From CAVORB01 sp963736235 (GTDB taxonomy: Bacteria > Pseudomonadota > Gammaproteobacteria > Chromatiales > Chromatiaceae): a stretch of 64,000 nt of DNA. Where the stretch lies: contig CAVTOR010000017.1 of NCBI GenBank assembly GCA_963736235.1, positions 178,481-242,480 of the forward strand. The letters run 5' to 3'. The notes below the pieces were generated by a model. The model worked only from the letters and a program-made list of their open reading frames with translations, had not been told where the DNA came from and ran no database searches. A program made the position numbers and the translations under genes. Positions 17,621 to 26,662 of the stretch are shown one piece after another (the stretch's first letter is position 1; each line of letters opens with the position of its first letter).

Positions 17621-19572
17621 CGCATCGCGCTCTCGGCTCTGGATGGGTCGCCCACAGGTGCGGCGAAGGCGTCGGACACCAGCGTATCCACGGTGGCTCC
17701 GGTCAGCGACTCGAGAAAGACCACCAGGTCGTCGATCTCTCGCGGCGTCAGATTGAGGGGACGAACTCGGCGGTCCAGCACCTCATTGGGCACACCGCCG
17801 TCGTTGTAGAACTCCACCACGTCCCGCAGGCTCCGGAGAGAACCGTTGTGCATGTAGGGTGCCGTCAAGGCCACGTTGCGCAGCGTCGGCGTTCGATACT
17901 TCCAGCGGTCGTCCGGGTTCTGGGTAATCTCGTACAGTCCGAGGTCGTTCGGTGGCGGCTCCGACACCGAGCTGATGACGGACCCGGGTACCTTGAGCAC
18001 GATACCCGGCGCGACGCTCACCTCTCTGGTCGGCGGCTCCCGCAGCATCGACTCCCGGTAGCCGACCCCCGTGTTGTGCAGATCGTTGTCGGTGAACAGG
18101 GCCGAAGCCTGTCCAACGACATGACAGGAGACGCAGCCGGCCTTGCCGGTGAACAGTCCGAAACCCCGTCGCTCGGCCTCTCCGATGACGTCTTGCTCGC
18201 CTCCGAAGTACCAGCGGTCGAAGGGGGAGTTCGCCGCGAGCAGGGTGCGCTGGTAGCTGGCCAGCGCCATGCCCACCGTCTCCATGCCTGGCCCGCGTCC
18301 GTCGAACGCCGCCTCGAACAGGCCCTGGTAGTCCGGCAGCTCGCGCAGCTTTTGGATCACTACGCCGACGGAGGGATTGGCCATCTCGTTGGGCGCGAGT
18401 AGGGGACCCCAGACCTGATGCTCCAGGCTGTACTCTCGGCCGTCGTGGAACAGGCGGGAGAGGTATGCGGCGTTATAGATGGTTGGCGAGTTCCGTCGCA
18501 CGGTGCGGCCCTCGAAGCCAACGGCGGTCGCCATCTCGTTGTTGGTGAACCCCTGTTCCGGGATGTGGCACATGGCGCAGGAGAAGGTGCTGTTAAGCGA
18601 CAGACGGCGGTCGTAGAAGAGCTTGCGGCCTAGCGCCACCTTCGCTGCGGTGACCGGGTTGTCCGAAGGAAGCGGCACGTGCGGCAGACCAAGAGGCGGG
18701 GAGCGAACCATGGCGACCAGGTCGGCGGCCCGCCCCTCTCGCGCCTGCAGGCTATGGGACCGCGTCTCGTAGTGCTCGCTCCGGTAGTCGTTCGCGCCAT
18801 CGTCAGCCCGCGGCGGGGAGGAAGGTCTCAGGTCGGCGGCGTCGGTTCTTGCCGATTCGGCTGCCGGCTGCTCCAGCAATAGGGTCCGGACGTCGTTGAG
18901 CAGAAGGTCCGGGTGCAGGAAGGAGACGCTGTAGATATTCCGGATGCGTTTGGACGGGTCGATCAGGTACACGCGTAGGAGGTGGGAGTACGTGCCGACC
19001 GGTGTTCCCTGGTCATCGTAGTCGCGGAGGACCGACTGGTTGTAGGCGGACAGGATTGGCGATAGCTGCCGCTCGGACGCGGTGGTGAGGAAGCGCCAGT
19101 CGATATTCGGCCCCCGTAGACCCTCGCCGTAGAGTCGCATGACCTCGGGTGTGTCATGGTTCGGATCGAAGCTCAGGGTGATCAGTCGCAGCCGGCTTGC
19201 GATCTCGGGCTCCCGCTCCAGGCGCTGCCTGATACGGAAAAAGACCGCGGTGGCGAGGGGGCAGCCTGCGGTGTCGCTACAGGTGCTGTAGATGAAGCTC
19301 AGGAGCGTCATTCCGTCACCGATGATCTGGTGCAGCCGAGCCTCGCCGCCCGTCTCATCGAGCACTTCACCGTCCGCCGCCTCAGACAGTATGGGCAGTT
19401 CGTAGGTCCCTGGCTCTGGTGGGTCGTACCCTAGCGCCCCGTAGCCCGCGGGCACGTCCGCGCGGGTGCCTCCCGAGCAAACCAGGGTAAAAAGCAGAAG
19501 CGCGGGGAAGTAGTGTAGCGCCCGCCGGGTGCTTTGCCCGGCGGGCGACGCGGCACGTGAGACCCGAATCAT
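17617..19572 (-). CDS. SCO domain - dihaem cytochrome c peroxidase/MauG fusion
   Basis: A 651-residue exported two-domain protein. After a signal segment (HYFPALLLFTLVCSG), residues ~50-210 form a SCO-like domain with a wide cysteine spacing (STCSDTAGCP) instead of the usual CxxxC. The rest is a dihaem peroxidase/MauG-type domain with two c-haem motifs, FSCAMCH and AGCVSCH, and the typical LGRKLFYDRRLS start. The ATG at 19572 has GGGAA upstream; longer frames overlap mtoX. It lies between mtoX and a second SCO gene. It is inferred to activate or reoxidise the copper methanethiol oxidase, as proposed for mtoX-linked SCO and MauG genes elsewhere. Confidence 0.88.
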   Translation of the reverse strand: MIRVSRAASPAGQSTRRALHYFPALLLFTLVCSGGTRADVPAGYGALGYDPPEPGTYELPILSEAADGEVLDETGGEARLHQIIGDGMTLLSFIYSTCSDTAGCPLATAVFFRIRQRLEREPEIASRLRLITLSFDPNHDTPEVMRLYGEGLRGPNIDWRFLTTASERQLSPILSAYNQSVLRDYDDQGTPVGTYSHLLRVYLIDPSKRIRNIYSVSFLHPDLLLNDVRTLLLEQPAAESARTDAADLRPSSPPRADDGANDYRSEHYETRSHSLQAREGRAADLVAMVRSPPLGLPHVPLPSDNPVTAAKVALGRKLFYDRRLSLNSTFSCAMCHIPEQGFTNNEMATAVGFEGRTVRRNSPTIYNAAYLSRLFHDGREYSLEHQVWGPLLAPNEMANPSVGVVIQKLRELPDYQGLFEAAFDGRGPGMETVGMALASYQRTLLAANSPFDRWYFGGEQDVIGEAERRGFGLFTGKAGCVSCHVVGQASALFTDNDLHNTGVGYRESMLREPPTREVSVAPGIVLKVPGSVISSVSEPPPNDLGLYEITQNPDDRWKYRTPTLRNVALTAPYMHNGSLRSLRDVVEFYNDGGVPNEVLDRRVRPLNLTPREIDDLVVFLESLTGATVDTLVSDAFAAPVGDPSRAESAMR

Positions 19573-19603
19573 CGCGCGTTCCCGGTCTCCGGCTGGTGAA
19601 GGG

Positions 19604-20980
19604 TCACCGAGTCTGGGCCAGGCTGATGCCATCTTCCGCCTTCGGTCCCTTGCCGTAGAGGGCGTAGGCCCCGAAACGCATCTGGTGCGGCCGGCCCAGC
19701 TTTTCCGCCGTGAAGTCGATCGCGAATTTCTCGTTCAGCGCGGTGCCGTCCCAATCGTAGGCCTTGAAATACTGCTCGTTGTCCTCGCCCTTCTTGTCCC
19801 AATTCGCCAACAATGACGAGGTGTAGTAGATCCGTTTCCCGTCCCAGCTCTCCGAAGCCATGTTGATCTGGCGACCGATCTCCTTCTCGTAGATCTGTTT
19901 GGGGTTGAAGGCATCGGAGACGTCGAACAGGCGGGTCTTGCCGTCCATGAAGGTGTCGACCCACAGGTAGTTGTCGTCGGCGGTGATGGAGATGTCGACC
20001 GGCAGCGGTACCTGGTCGGGCTGGCCGATGTCGGCGACGGCCTTGGCCTGCCATTCGCCGTTCTCGTCCTCGTAGATGACCCAGAGCTTGGAGGTCAGCG
20101 CGGTGGTGGTGAAGCAATAGTTATGGTCGGGCTGCCAGGCGCAGCGGATCTCCAGCGGCGCACCGGGTACGTCCAGCACCTTCTTCGGCTTGCGGGTGTG
20201 CAGGTTCCAGACGACGACCGTGTTGCCGAAGCGCTTCATCGCCTCCTCGTCCTTGAGCATCTTGCCGAAGTCCATCATGTAGTTGGACCAGCCGGTAAAG
20301 GACGAGGTGAACATAGCATTGCGTCTGGGAAGCACCCGGACGTCGTAGTTGTAGCCGTCGGCGTAGTTGCCTGACTTGACAGCCCCCTGCAGATCGTCGT
20401 CGGTCGGTACCCAGTAGGTGGCGACGTAGTCGCCGTCGTTGGTGTACTCGACCAGCGCGGTGCGGCCGCCGTGGTCCTTGTTGTTGGACAGCGCCGTGAT
20501 CATCATCCTGCCGGGCAGGGCATAGGTGGTGTGAGGGCCGACGACGCCGCCGCTGGCCGCGACGAAGTCCTCGATTGTTTTGTGCAGACTCGGCTTCGCG
20601 GGGTTGCTGTGGACGTCGAAGATAAAGATCTTGTTGGTGTCGAGGCTCGCCGCCCACAGGAAGCGGCGATCGTCCGTGAAGCCGGAATGGTGGGCCTCGT
20701 TGCGGCCGCCGACGGACAGGGTATTGACGATCTCGCCGTAGTGCGCGGATTTCGGATTGACGTCGATGGTGACCAGCTTGTCCTGCCCGTCGCCCAAGCC
20801 TTCGACTCCCAGGGTCCAAACGTAAACGAAGTCCTCCTGCCCGACGATCTTCGCCATGTATGGCGATTGGCAGGTCTCGTCAGCCCGGGTTGCGCTCAGA
20901 GGGAAGGAAGCGGCGACGATAATGCTCAGGGCGGCCGCGCCCGCTGCGGCCGTCTTTCGAACCGTGTTAGAGTCGCTCAT
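19604..20980 (-). CDS. mtoX: Methanethiol oxidase (SBP56 family), periplasmic
   Basis: Matches the selenium-binding-protein-56 family: CQSPYMAKIVGQEDFVYVW near the N-terminus, NEAHHSGFTDDRRFLW, GPHTTYALPGRMMI and the C-terminal LGRPHQMRFG. Bacterial members are copper-containing methanethiol oxidases that convert methanethiol and oxygen to formaldehyde, sulfide and hydrogen peroxide. A Sec signal peptide (residues 1-33, ending ATRADE) places it in the periplasm, as for the characterised Hyphomicrobium enzyme. Length 458. GGAGA precedes the ATG. SCO-MauG and SCO genes follow in the same operon and a TetR regulator diverges, which supports the functional call. Confidence 0.9.
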   Translation of the reverse strand: MSDSNTVRKTAAAGAAALSIIVAASFPLSATRADETCQSPYMAKIVGQEDFVYVWTLGVEGLGDGQDKLVTIDVNPKSAHYGEIVNTLSVGGRNEAHHSGFTDDRRFLWAASLDTNKIFIFDVHSNPAKPSLHKTIEDFVAASGGVVGPHTTYALPGRMMITALSNNKDHGGRTALVEYTNDGDYVATYWVPTDDDLQGAVKSGNYADGYNYDVRVLPRRNAMFTSSFTGWSNYMMDFGKMLKDEEAMKRFGNTVVVWNLHTRKPKKVLDVPGAPLEIRCAWQPDHNYCFTTTALTSKLWVIYEDENGEWQAKAVADIGQPDQVPLPVDISITADDNYLWVDTFMDGKTRLFDVSDAFNPKQIYEKEIGRQINMASESWDGKRIYYTSSLLANWDKKGEDNEQYFKAYDWDGTALNEKFAIDFTAEKLGRPHQMRFGAYALYGKGPKAEDGISLAQTR

Positions 20981-21111
20981 TGTCGATTCTCCATCCGTAT
21001 CTGCGGTTGTGGTGATGTGTTGTTCTTGTCGTGATCGATTGTTCGCCGGACCCGCTTGAACTCGACGGTCGCACCGCTCGCGGTGACGGACATGGCGAAC
21101 GCATACCTGTG

Positions 21112-21137
21112 TTCTAGACTAGAATGAATGTTCATTC
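21112..21137. promoter_or_regulatory. Two overlapping palindromes between mtoX and tetR
   Basis: TTCTA-GAC-TAGAA (21112-21124) overlaps GAATGAA-TG-TTCATTC (21122-21137), a perfect 7-bp inverted repeat typical of TetR-family operators. It ends 15 bases before the tetR start codon. The divergent layout suggests the TetR protein represses itself and the mtoX operon from here. Confidence 0.75.
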
Positions 21138-21152
21138 AACCTTGGGGTTGGT

Positions 21153-21785
21153 ATGCCTGTAGCCACGGTATCGAAGGCCTCCCGCCCGACAGACATGCGT
21201 CGACACATCCTGGACACGGCGCTCGGCCTCTTCACCAGAGACGGATTCTTCAATACCTCCATCCATGACATCCAGCGCGAGGCGGGGGTCAGCATCGGGT
21301 CCATCTACAACCATTTCGGCGGGAAGGAGGGCGTCGCCAAGGCGCTCTACGATATGCTGCTGGAGCAGATGGACGAAGTCGTGAACGAGGTCACGGCGAG
21401 CCGCCACGGCGCCTACGAGCGCGGACGTGGGGTGGTGCAGCGCCTGTTCGTGCTGGCGGAGCAGATGCCCGAGACCATGCGCTTCATCCTCGGCGCCAAA
21501 CACAGGGAGTTTCTTCCTGACGAGCCGCCGATCTGCTCGGCCAAACCCTTCGTCAAGCTCAGGGACATTGTCAACGAGGGCATCGCTAGCGGTGAGCTCC
21601 GGCCGATGGACCCCTGGGTCGCGGCCTCCTGCGTCTTCGGTCCAGCTCTGCGGATGATTACCCTTCGGCTGGACGGGGTACTCCCGGGCGACCTTACCGG
21701 CTACACGGCGGAGGTATGGGACGCGGCGTGGCGGGCGGTGCAGGGGTCGCCGTCTGCCGCGGCGCCGGGCGAAGGAGGAGCCTGA
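21153..21785 (+). CDS. TetR/AcrR family transcriptional regulator
   Basis: A 210-residue repressor. The N-terminal helix-turn-helix is complete (MRRHILDTALGLFTRDGF, TSIHDIQREAGVSIGSIYNHF). The C-terminal ligand domain has no assigned ligand; it contains FILGAKHREFLPDEPPICSAKPF. It diverges from mtoX over a 172-base gap that contains two palindromes next to its start. It is therefore the probable regulator of the methanethiol oxidase operon, with a sulfur compound or electrophile as a possible inducer (inference). Confidence 0.9.
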   Translation: MPVATVSKASRPTDMRRHILDTALGLFTRDGFFNTSIHDIQREAGVSIGSIYNHFGGKEGVAKALYDMLLEQMDEVVNEVTASRHGAYERGRGVVQRLFVLAEQMPETMRFILGAKHREFLPDEPPICSAKPFVKLRDIVNEGIASGELRPMDPWVAASCVFGPALRMITLRLDGVLPGDLTGYTAEVWDAAWRAVQGSPSAAAPGEGGA

Positions 21786-22024
21786 TACGCCGTTCAGTCG
21801 TGCGGCGGCGGCTCTCCGCGCATGCGTACTGTGATCGGGTTGCTTTTCCCGGTCGCGATGTCTTGGAATACTGACCCGCGTGGTTCGGCGCCGATGCCGT
21901 TCTGCAAGAACAAGAAACTCGATCGAGGGACATTGGGGTGAGGTTGGAACTGAAGTTTATGGGGCGGATGCCGCGACCTCTGGGTTGCGGTGAATTCGTC
22001 GCTTGTGGCGGACGCTGACAGCCG

Positions 22025-23260
22025 ATGGGTATTCGCGTGCTGTATTCCATCGGCGGTCGCAAGGCTCCGCCGCGGGTGGACGTATCCGATCTTTTCGCCA
22101 ACCGTCTGGCGCGGGCTGGCCTGGCGATTACCTGGCACATCCTGGTACCGGATCGCGGACCCGCACTGGCCCACACGCCCTGGCATGGTCAGCCCGCCTG
22201 GCAAAGCGCGCGCAGCCGGTTGCCGGGCGTGCTCGGGGCGGCCCTCACCAAGCTCAACGAGCTCTTTGCTGACCTATTTTTCCTCGCACTCGCGCTCTCG
22301 CGCCCTTTCGATTTGATCCAGGTCCGCGACAAGTTTCTAGCGGGCGTGCTGGGCCTCCTGGCGGCCAGAATTCGGCGCGTCCCCTTTGTTTTCTGGCTGT
22401 CCTATCCGTTTCCGGAGGCGCGGGTTCTCGATGCCCAGGAGGGACGCTCGCGACATCCTTGGTTCTCGCGGCTGGCGGGCGGCGTTTCCGGGTGGATGCT
22501 GTACCGGCTCATCCTCCCCGGCGCTGATCACGTCTTCGTCCAAAGCGAGCAGATGAAGCGCGACGTCGAGCGTCCCGGAATCGATAGCGGCAAGCTGACG
22601 TCGGTGCCGATGGGGATACCGGACGAGGACATGCCGCCCCCACAGGATGGGGTATTGGATGCCGAACCCCTAGTGCTGTATCTGGGCACGCTTGCCCGTG
22701 TGCGCAGGCTGGACATGTTGATCGAGGCGATGGCAACCGTCTCCGGCCAGCGATCAGACGCCCGGCTCATCTTCGTCGGGGAAGGGGACTCGCCGGCGGA
22801 TCGAGCGTTTCTGGAGGCGGAGGTGAGCAGACTCGGCCTGTCTCATTGCGTCTCGTTCACCGGCCAGCTCAGTCGCCAGGAGGCCCTGGCATGGGTGGGC
22901 AGGGCCGCCGTTTGCCTGTCCCCGTTCTACCCCACTTTCGTGCTGCGCTCCACGTCACCCACGAAGCTTATCGAGTACATGGCGCTCGGCAAGGCGGTCG
23001 TGGCCAACGACCACCCGGAGCAGGCCGATGTGCTCGCCGCCAGCGGCGCCGGCTTGTGCGTGCCTTGGTCCGCGGATGAATTCGCCGGGGCCATGCTGGA
23101 GCTACTGAACGATCCGGAGCGCGCCGCCGAAATGGGTCGCCGGGGCCGCGCGTGGGTCTGGGACAATCGGACCTACAGTCGGATCGCTGCGCGCCTGCTG
23201 CCCATCTACCACGACCTCCTCCCGCCGCCGGACGACGGGGCGCAGAGCGACCCGAAGTGA
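22025..23260 (+). CDS. GT4 family glycosyltransferase
   Basis: A 411-residue retaining glycosyltransferase with GT-B fold. The N-terminal acceptor domain includes a hydrophobic FADLFFLALALSRPFDLIQ segment. The C-terminal donor domain shows LVLYLGTLARVRRLDMLIEA, RLIFVGEGD and the EX7E region around SPTKLIEYMALGKAVVA. It should add a sugar to a lipid-linked or surface glycan at the inner membrane. It is the first gene of a five-gene run in which glycosyltransferases and sulfotransferases alternate; the next gene starts one base after its stop. Confidence 0.9.
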   Translation: MGIRVLYSIGGRKAPPRVDVSDLFANRLARAGLAITWHILVPDRGPALAHTPWHGQPAWQSARSRLPGVLGAALTKLNELFADLFFLALALSRPFDLIQVRDKFLAGVLGLLAARIRRVPFVFWLSYPFPEARVLDAQEGRSRHPWFSRLAGGVSGWMLYRLILPGADHVFVQSEQMKRDVERPGIDSGKLTSVPMGIPDEDMPPPQDGVLDAEPLVLYLGTLARVRRLDMLIEAMATVSGQRSDARLIFVGEGDSPADRAFLEAEVSRLGLSHCVSFTGQLSRQEALAWVGRAAVCLSPFYPTFVLRSTSPTKLIEYMALGKAVVANDHPEQADVLAASGAGLCVPWSADEFAGAMLELLNDPERAAEMGRRGRAWVWDNRTYSRIAARLLPIYHDLLPPPDDGAQSDPK

Positions 23261-23261
23261 C

Positions 23262-24272
23262 ATGAATCAGGAAGCCCATTCAACCCTGCTTTTCGTCACC
23301 GGAGCCTCGCGCAGCGGGACGACCATGCTCAACCGCGTGCTCGGCACCCATGGCCGCATACTCGGGATGAACGAGCTGCACTATTTCGGCGATCTCTGGG
23401 ACCCCTCCGACGCCGAACCCAAGAGCCCGGAGGAACGCGCAAGGTTGGCGGCGTCTCTAATCGCGCGGCAGGCGCGGGGGATCTGGGGGCCGGGTCCGGG
23501 AAGCGAGGAGCTGGAGCGCGGGCGCCGGCTCGCGGACGAGCTGGCGCACGACGCGAACGGCATGGCGCTGTATGCCCATGTGGCGCGTGCCTTGGCCGAG
23601 GATCAGGGCAAGACCATCGCGTGCGAGCAGACGCCGCGCAATATCTTCTATGCTCGTCGCCTGCTCGACCTGGAGCCGGAGGCGAGGATCATCCAACTGG
23701 TCCGCGACCCGCGCTCGGTAATTGCATCCCAGAAGAACCGCTGGAAGAGGAAGAAGCTGGGGGGGAGTAATATCCCCTGGCGCGAGATCGTGCGGGTCTG
23801 GTTCAACTACCATCCCCACACCATGGCCAAGCTTTGGCTCCGGGCGGCCGAGGCTGGCGATGGGCTGGTTGGCCATCCCCGGTTCCTGCAGGTTCGATTC
23901 GAGGATCTGGTCGCGACGCCCGAGGAGGTGGTCCCGGCCATCTGTACCTTCGTCGACGTGAAGTTCCAGCCGGACATGCTGGAGGTACCAATCGTGGGCT
24001 CCTCGCAGCGCCAGGACAAGGGACAGCGCGGCTTTTCGAAGGAGAGCATCGAAAGCTGGAAGGGGACCCTGTCGCCCGCGGAGGTCTGGATGATCGAACG
24101 CGTCGCCGGCGCCGCCATGCAACGACACGGATACGGGATTTCCGGGCGCTCGCCGGGGCTCGGCGCTGCCGGTTTGCTTGTTCGCTATCCCGTCCATTTG
24201 GCCGGCGTGATCCTCAGCAACCCCCACCGCGCATGGATACAAGCCAGGGCGGTCTTGGGACGTAAGGCATGA
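23262..24272 (+). CDS. PAPS-dependent sulfotransferase family protein
   Basis: A 336-residue sulfotransferase. The PAPS-binding loop is FVTGASRSGTTML and the 3'-phosphate region is QLVRDPRSVIASQKNRW. Blocks shared with the gene at 10498-11619 (TPRNIFYARRLL, RFEDLVA, a conserved NYHxxTMxKLW) show a local duplication. The start is one base after the stop of the preceding glycosyltransferase, so the pair should be cotranslated. It probably sulfates a sugar in the glycan made by this cluster (inference). Confidence 0.87.
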   Translation: MNQEAHSTLLFVTGASRSGTTMLNRVLGTHGRILGMNELHYFGDLWDPSDAEPKSPEERARLAASLIARQARGIWGPGPGSEELERGRRLADELAHDANGMALYAHVARALAEDQGKTIACEQTPRNIFYARRLLDLEPEARIIQLVRDPRSVIASQKNRWKRKKLGGSNIPWREIVRVWFNYHPHTMAKLWLRAAEAGDGLVGHPRFLQVRFEDLVATPEEVVPAICTFVDVKFQPDMLEVPIVGSSQRQDKGQRGFSKESIESWKGTLSPAEVWMIERVAGAAMQRHGYGISGRSPGLGAAGLLVRYPVHLAGVILSNPHRAWIQARAVLGRKA

Positions 24273-24425
24273 ATGCGTTGACGTGTGATCAGAGGGATCC
24301 CGAGACCTCGGACTAGCGAGCATCGCTCGCGTTTAGCGGATCGATTCAATGTTTCCTCGGATGCGAGTGCTTCGTCTCATCAGCGATGCGGCTCGTGTCT
24401 TGAACACGGCAAGAGAAGAGTATCG

Positions 24426-25664
24426 ATGCCGAAATTGCTTTCACTGAACACCTATCACTATCGCCGCGGCGGGTCCGATGTGGTGTTCCTGGAACAGGAT
24501 GCGATGTTCCGTCGTCTGGGTTGGGAAACGGCGGTGATGACCATGCATCACCCGAAGAACGATCCGTCGCCGTGGAGCCGCTTCTTCGCCGATGAAATCG
24601 AATTCGGCCATGAATACAGCCTGTTCGACAAGCTGGCCATGGCGGGGAAGGTCATCTATTCACGCGAAGCGAAACGCAAGATAGCGGCGCTGCTCGATGA
24701 ATTCCCCGCCGATGTCGCCCATACGCACTGTATCTATCATCACCTCTCCCCTTCCGTACTGGTGGAGCTGAAGCAGCGCGGAATCCCTTCAGTGATGACG
24801 GCGCACGACCTGAAGCTTGCCTGTCCGGCCTACAAGATGCTGAACCGCGGCGGGGTGTGCGAGAAGTGTCGCTCCGGGAACCTGCTGCATCTGGTGCGAA
24901 ACCGGTGCATCCGAGACTCGCTTGCGGTCAGCGCTCTGGTCATGGCGGAGTCCGCCGTGCACAAGAGCATGGGGCTCTACCGGCGGAACCTGGACAAGGT
25001 GGTGACACCTAGCCTGTTCTACCGCGACAAGCTCATGGAGTGGGGCTGGCCGGAGCAGCAGCTCGCCTACATCCCGAACTACGTCGATGCGCAGGCCTAC
25101 ACACCTGGTTACGAGCCAGGGGGCTACTTCTTCTACTTCGGCCGTCTGGCCTTGGAGAAGGGGGTTGCGACGCTCATCCGGGCCGCGGCCCAGGCCGGCG
25201 TCGGGCTGCGCATCGCCGGCACCGGACCCGAGTCGGAGGTGCTGCAGGAGCTTGCCGCGCGAGAGGGCGGGGATGTCCGGTTTCTCGGTTTCGTCAGCGG
25301 CGATCCGCTGTGGAAATGGGTGCGGGAGGCGAGGGCGGTCGTCCTTCCCTCGGAATGGTACGAGAACGCGCCCATGAGCGTGCTGGAATCCTATGCCTGC
25401 GGCACGCCCGTGATCGGAGCGCGCATCGGCGGCATTCCGGAGATGGTGCGCGAGGGCGAGACGGGCGCCTTGTTTGAGAGCGGGAACGCCGGCGATCTCG
25501 CGGGGCAGCTGCGACGATTCGCGGATATGCCTGATTCGGGTATCGCGCGCATGGGCGAGGCGGCGCGCGCCTATGTTGCAGAGACCTACACGGCGCAACG
25601 GTATTTGAACGACATGCTGGGGCTGTACTCCAGCTTGGGCGTGCGTTGGGAGGGACAAGCGTGA
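24426..25664 (+). CDS. GT4 family glycosyltransferase
   Basis: A 412-residue GT-B enzyme. The N-terminus LLSLNTYHYRRGGSDVVFLE is typical of GT4 exopolysaccharide transferases. A Cys-rich insert (VCEKCRSGNLLHLVRNRC) lies after MTAHDLKLACPAYKM. The donor domain has FYFGRLALEKGVATLI and ENAPMSVLESYACGTPVIG, with the catalytic glutamates. The ATG at 24426, after AAGAGAAGAG, is chosen; the frame is open upstream to 24285. The next gene begins by GTGA overlap. Confidence 0.9.
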   Translation: MPKLLSLNTYHYRRGGSDVVFLEQDAMFRRLGWETAVMTMHHPKNDPSPWSRFFADEIEFGHEYSLFDKLAMAGKVIYSREAKRKIAALLDEFPADVAHTHCIYHHLSPSVLVELKQRGIPSVMTAHDLKLACPAYKMLNRGGVCEKCRSGNLLHLVRNRCIRDSLAVSALVMAESAVHKSMGLYRRNLDKVVTPSLFYRDKLMEWGWPEQQLAYIPNYVDAQAYTPGYEPGGYFFYFGRLALEKGVATLIRAAAQAGVGLRIAGTGPESEVLQELAAREGGDVRFLGFVSGDPLWKWVREARAVVLPSEWYENAPMSVLESYACGTPVIGARIGGIPEMVREGETGALFESGNAGDLAGQLRRFADMPDSGIARMGEAARAYVAETYTAQRYLNDMLGLYSSLGVRWEGQA

Positions 25665-26662
25665 TTGCCCAGATCGACCGGGACTATCTGCAATACGGCC
25701 TGGCGCGGGCGGCGCGCCGGATGGCCAGCTACGGGTTGTACGAGGGCCGCCCGCTGACCACCAAAGGGCGCTTCATCAATCCCATGGTGTTCGCCTGGCT
25801 CAAGGCGCTGGCGAGCCTGCCCGGTGAACCCGCCGTCGACCGGCCGATCTTCATCACCGGTCTGGGTCGCTCCGGCACCACGATCCTGGGAATCCTGCTT
25901 TCTCTGCATGGCAAGGTGGGTTACCTGAACGAGCCGAAGGCCCTCTGGCACGTGATCGATCCCCGCCAGGACATCAACGGCAACTATGCCCTGAAAGGCG
26001 GTCTGTTCCGGCTGACCGGGGACGACGTGACGCCGGATATCGCCTTGCGCGCGCGGCGCCTGTTCGCCCGCTACCTCTCCCTCACCGGCGCGGGTCGCGT
26101 AGTTGACAAGTATCCGGAGCTGATCTTCCGCGCCGGCTACCTCCGGGCCATTTTCCCTGACGCGAAGATCGTCTTCATCACACGAAGCGGCGCCGACGCG
26201 GTGCCCTCCGTCGTCAAGTGGTCCGAGCGTCTCGGTGTGACATCGGGCGAGCACCTCGATGACTGGTGGGGGCGTGACGACATCAAATGGCGTTATCTGC
26301 GCTCGCAACTGGTGCTCGCCGACAAGAGCTACGAATCCCTCTGGCCGGTGGCGGGCGCGGATCTCGATCACGCCGACAGGGCGGCCATCGAGTGGATTGT
26401 GACCATGCGGGAAGGGCTGGAGCAGGCGCGTTCGTACCCGGAGGCCGTGGTTCGGGTTGCCTACGAGGATCTGCTAACCGACCCGGGAGGCGCGCTGGAA
26501 CGCTTACAACGCGACTGCGACCTCGAGCTCGACCCGGCCGTGACCGACTACGCGAGGAAGCGGCTCTACGACAACCCCGCCAAGGGCTGGCCGGAACTGC
26601 ACCCGGCGGTGGATGCCCTGTTCCGGGAAACGATGCACATGCTGGGATACGAGACACCATGA
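25661..26662 (+). CDS. Sulfotransferase family protein
   Basis: A 333-residue sulfotransferase-like protein, more distant from the two other copies. The PAPS loop is FITGLGRSGTTIL, followed by the 3'-phosphate-type segment IVFITRSGADAVPSVVKW and a RVAYEDLLTDPGG block. The start is GTG at 25661 because GGGAGGGA lies upstream and the GTGA overlaps the previous stop. Its own stop overlaps the following ATG. It is embedded in the glycosyltransferase run and should modify the same product. Confidence 0.85.
   Translation: MIAQIDRDYLQYGLARAARRMASYGLYEGRPLTTKGRFINPMVFAWLKALASLPGEPAVDRPIFITGLGRSGTTILGILLSLHGKVGYLNEPKALWHVIDPRQDINGNYALKGGLFRLTGDDVTPDIALRARRLFARYLSLTGAGRVVDKYPELIFRAGYLRAIFPDAKIVFITRSGADAVPSVVKWSERLGVTSGEHLDDWWGRDDIKWRYLRSQLVLADKSYESLWPVAGADLDHADRAAIEWIVTMREGLEQARSYPEAVVRVAYEDLLTDPGGALERLQRDCDLELDPAVTDYARKRLYDNPAKGWPELHPAVDALFRETMHMLGYETP

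Noticed and set aside
26287..26658. N-terminal extension of the DUF1972 glycosyltransferase
   Set aside because: It lies wholly in another frame of the preceding sulfotransferase gene and the ATG overlap at 26659 gives the natural start.
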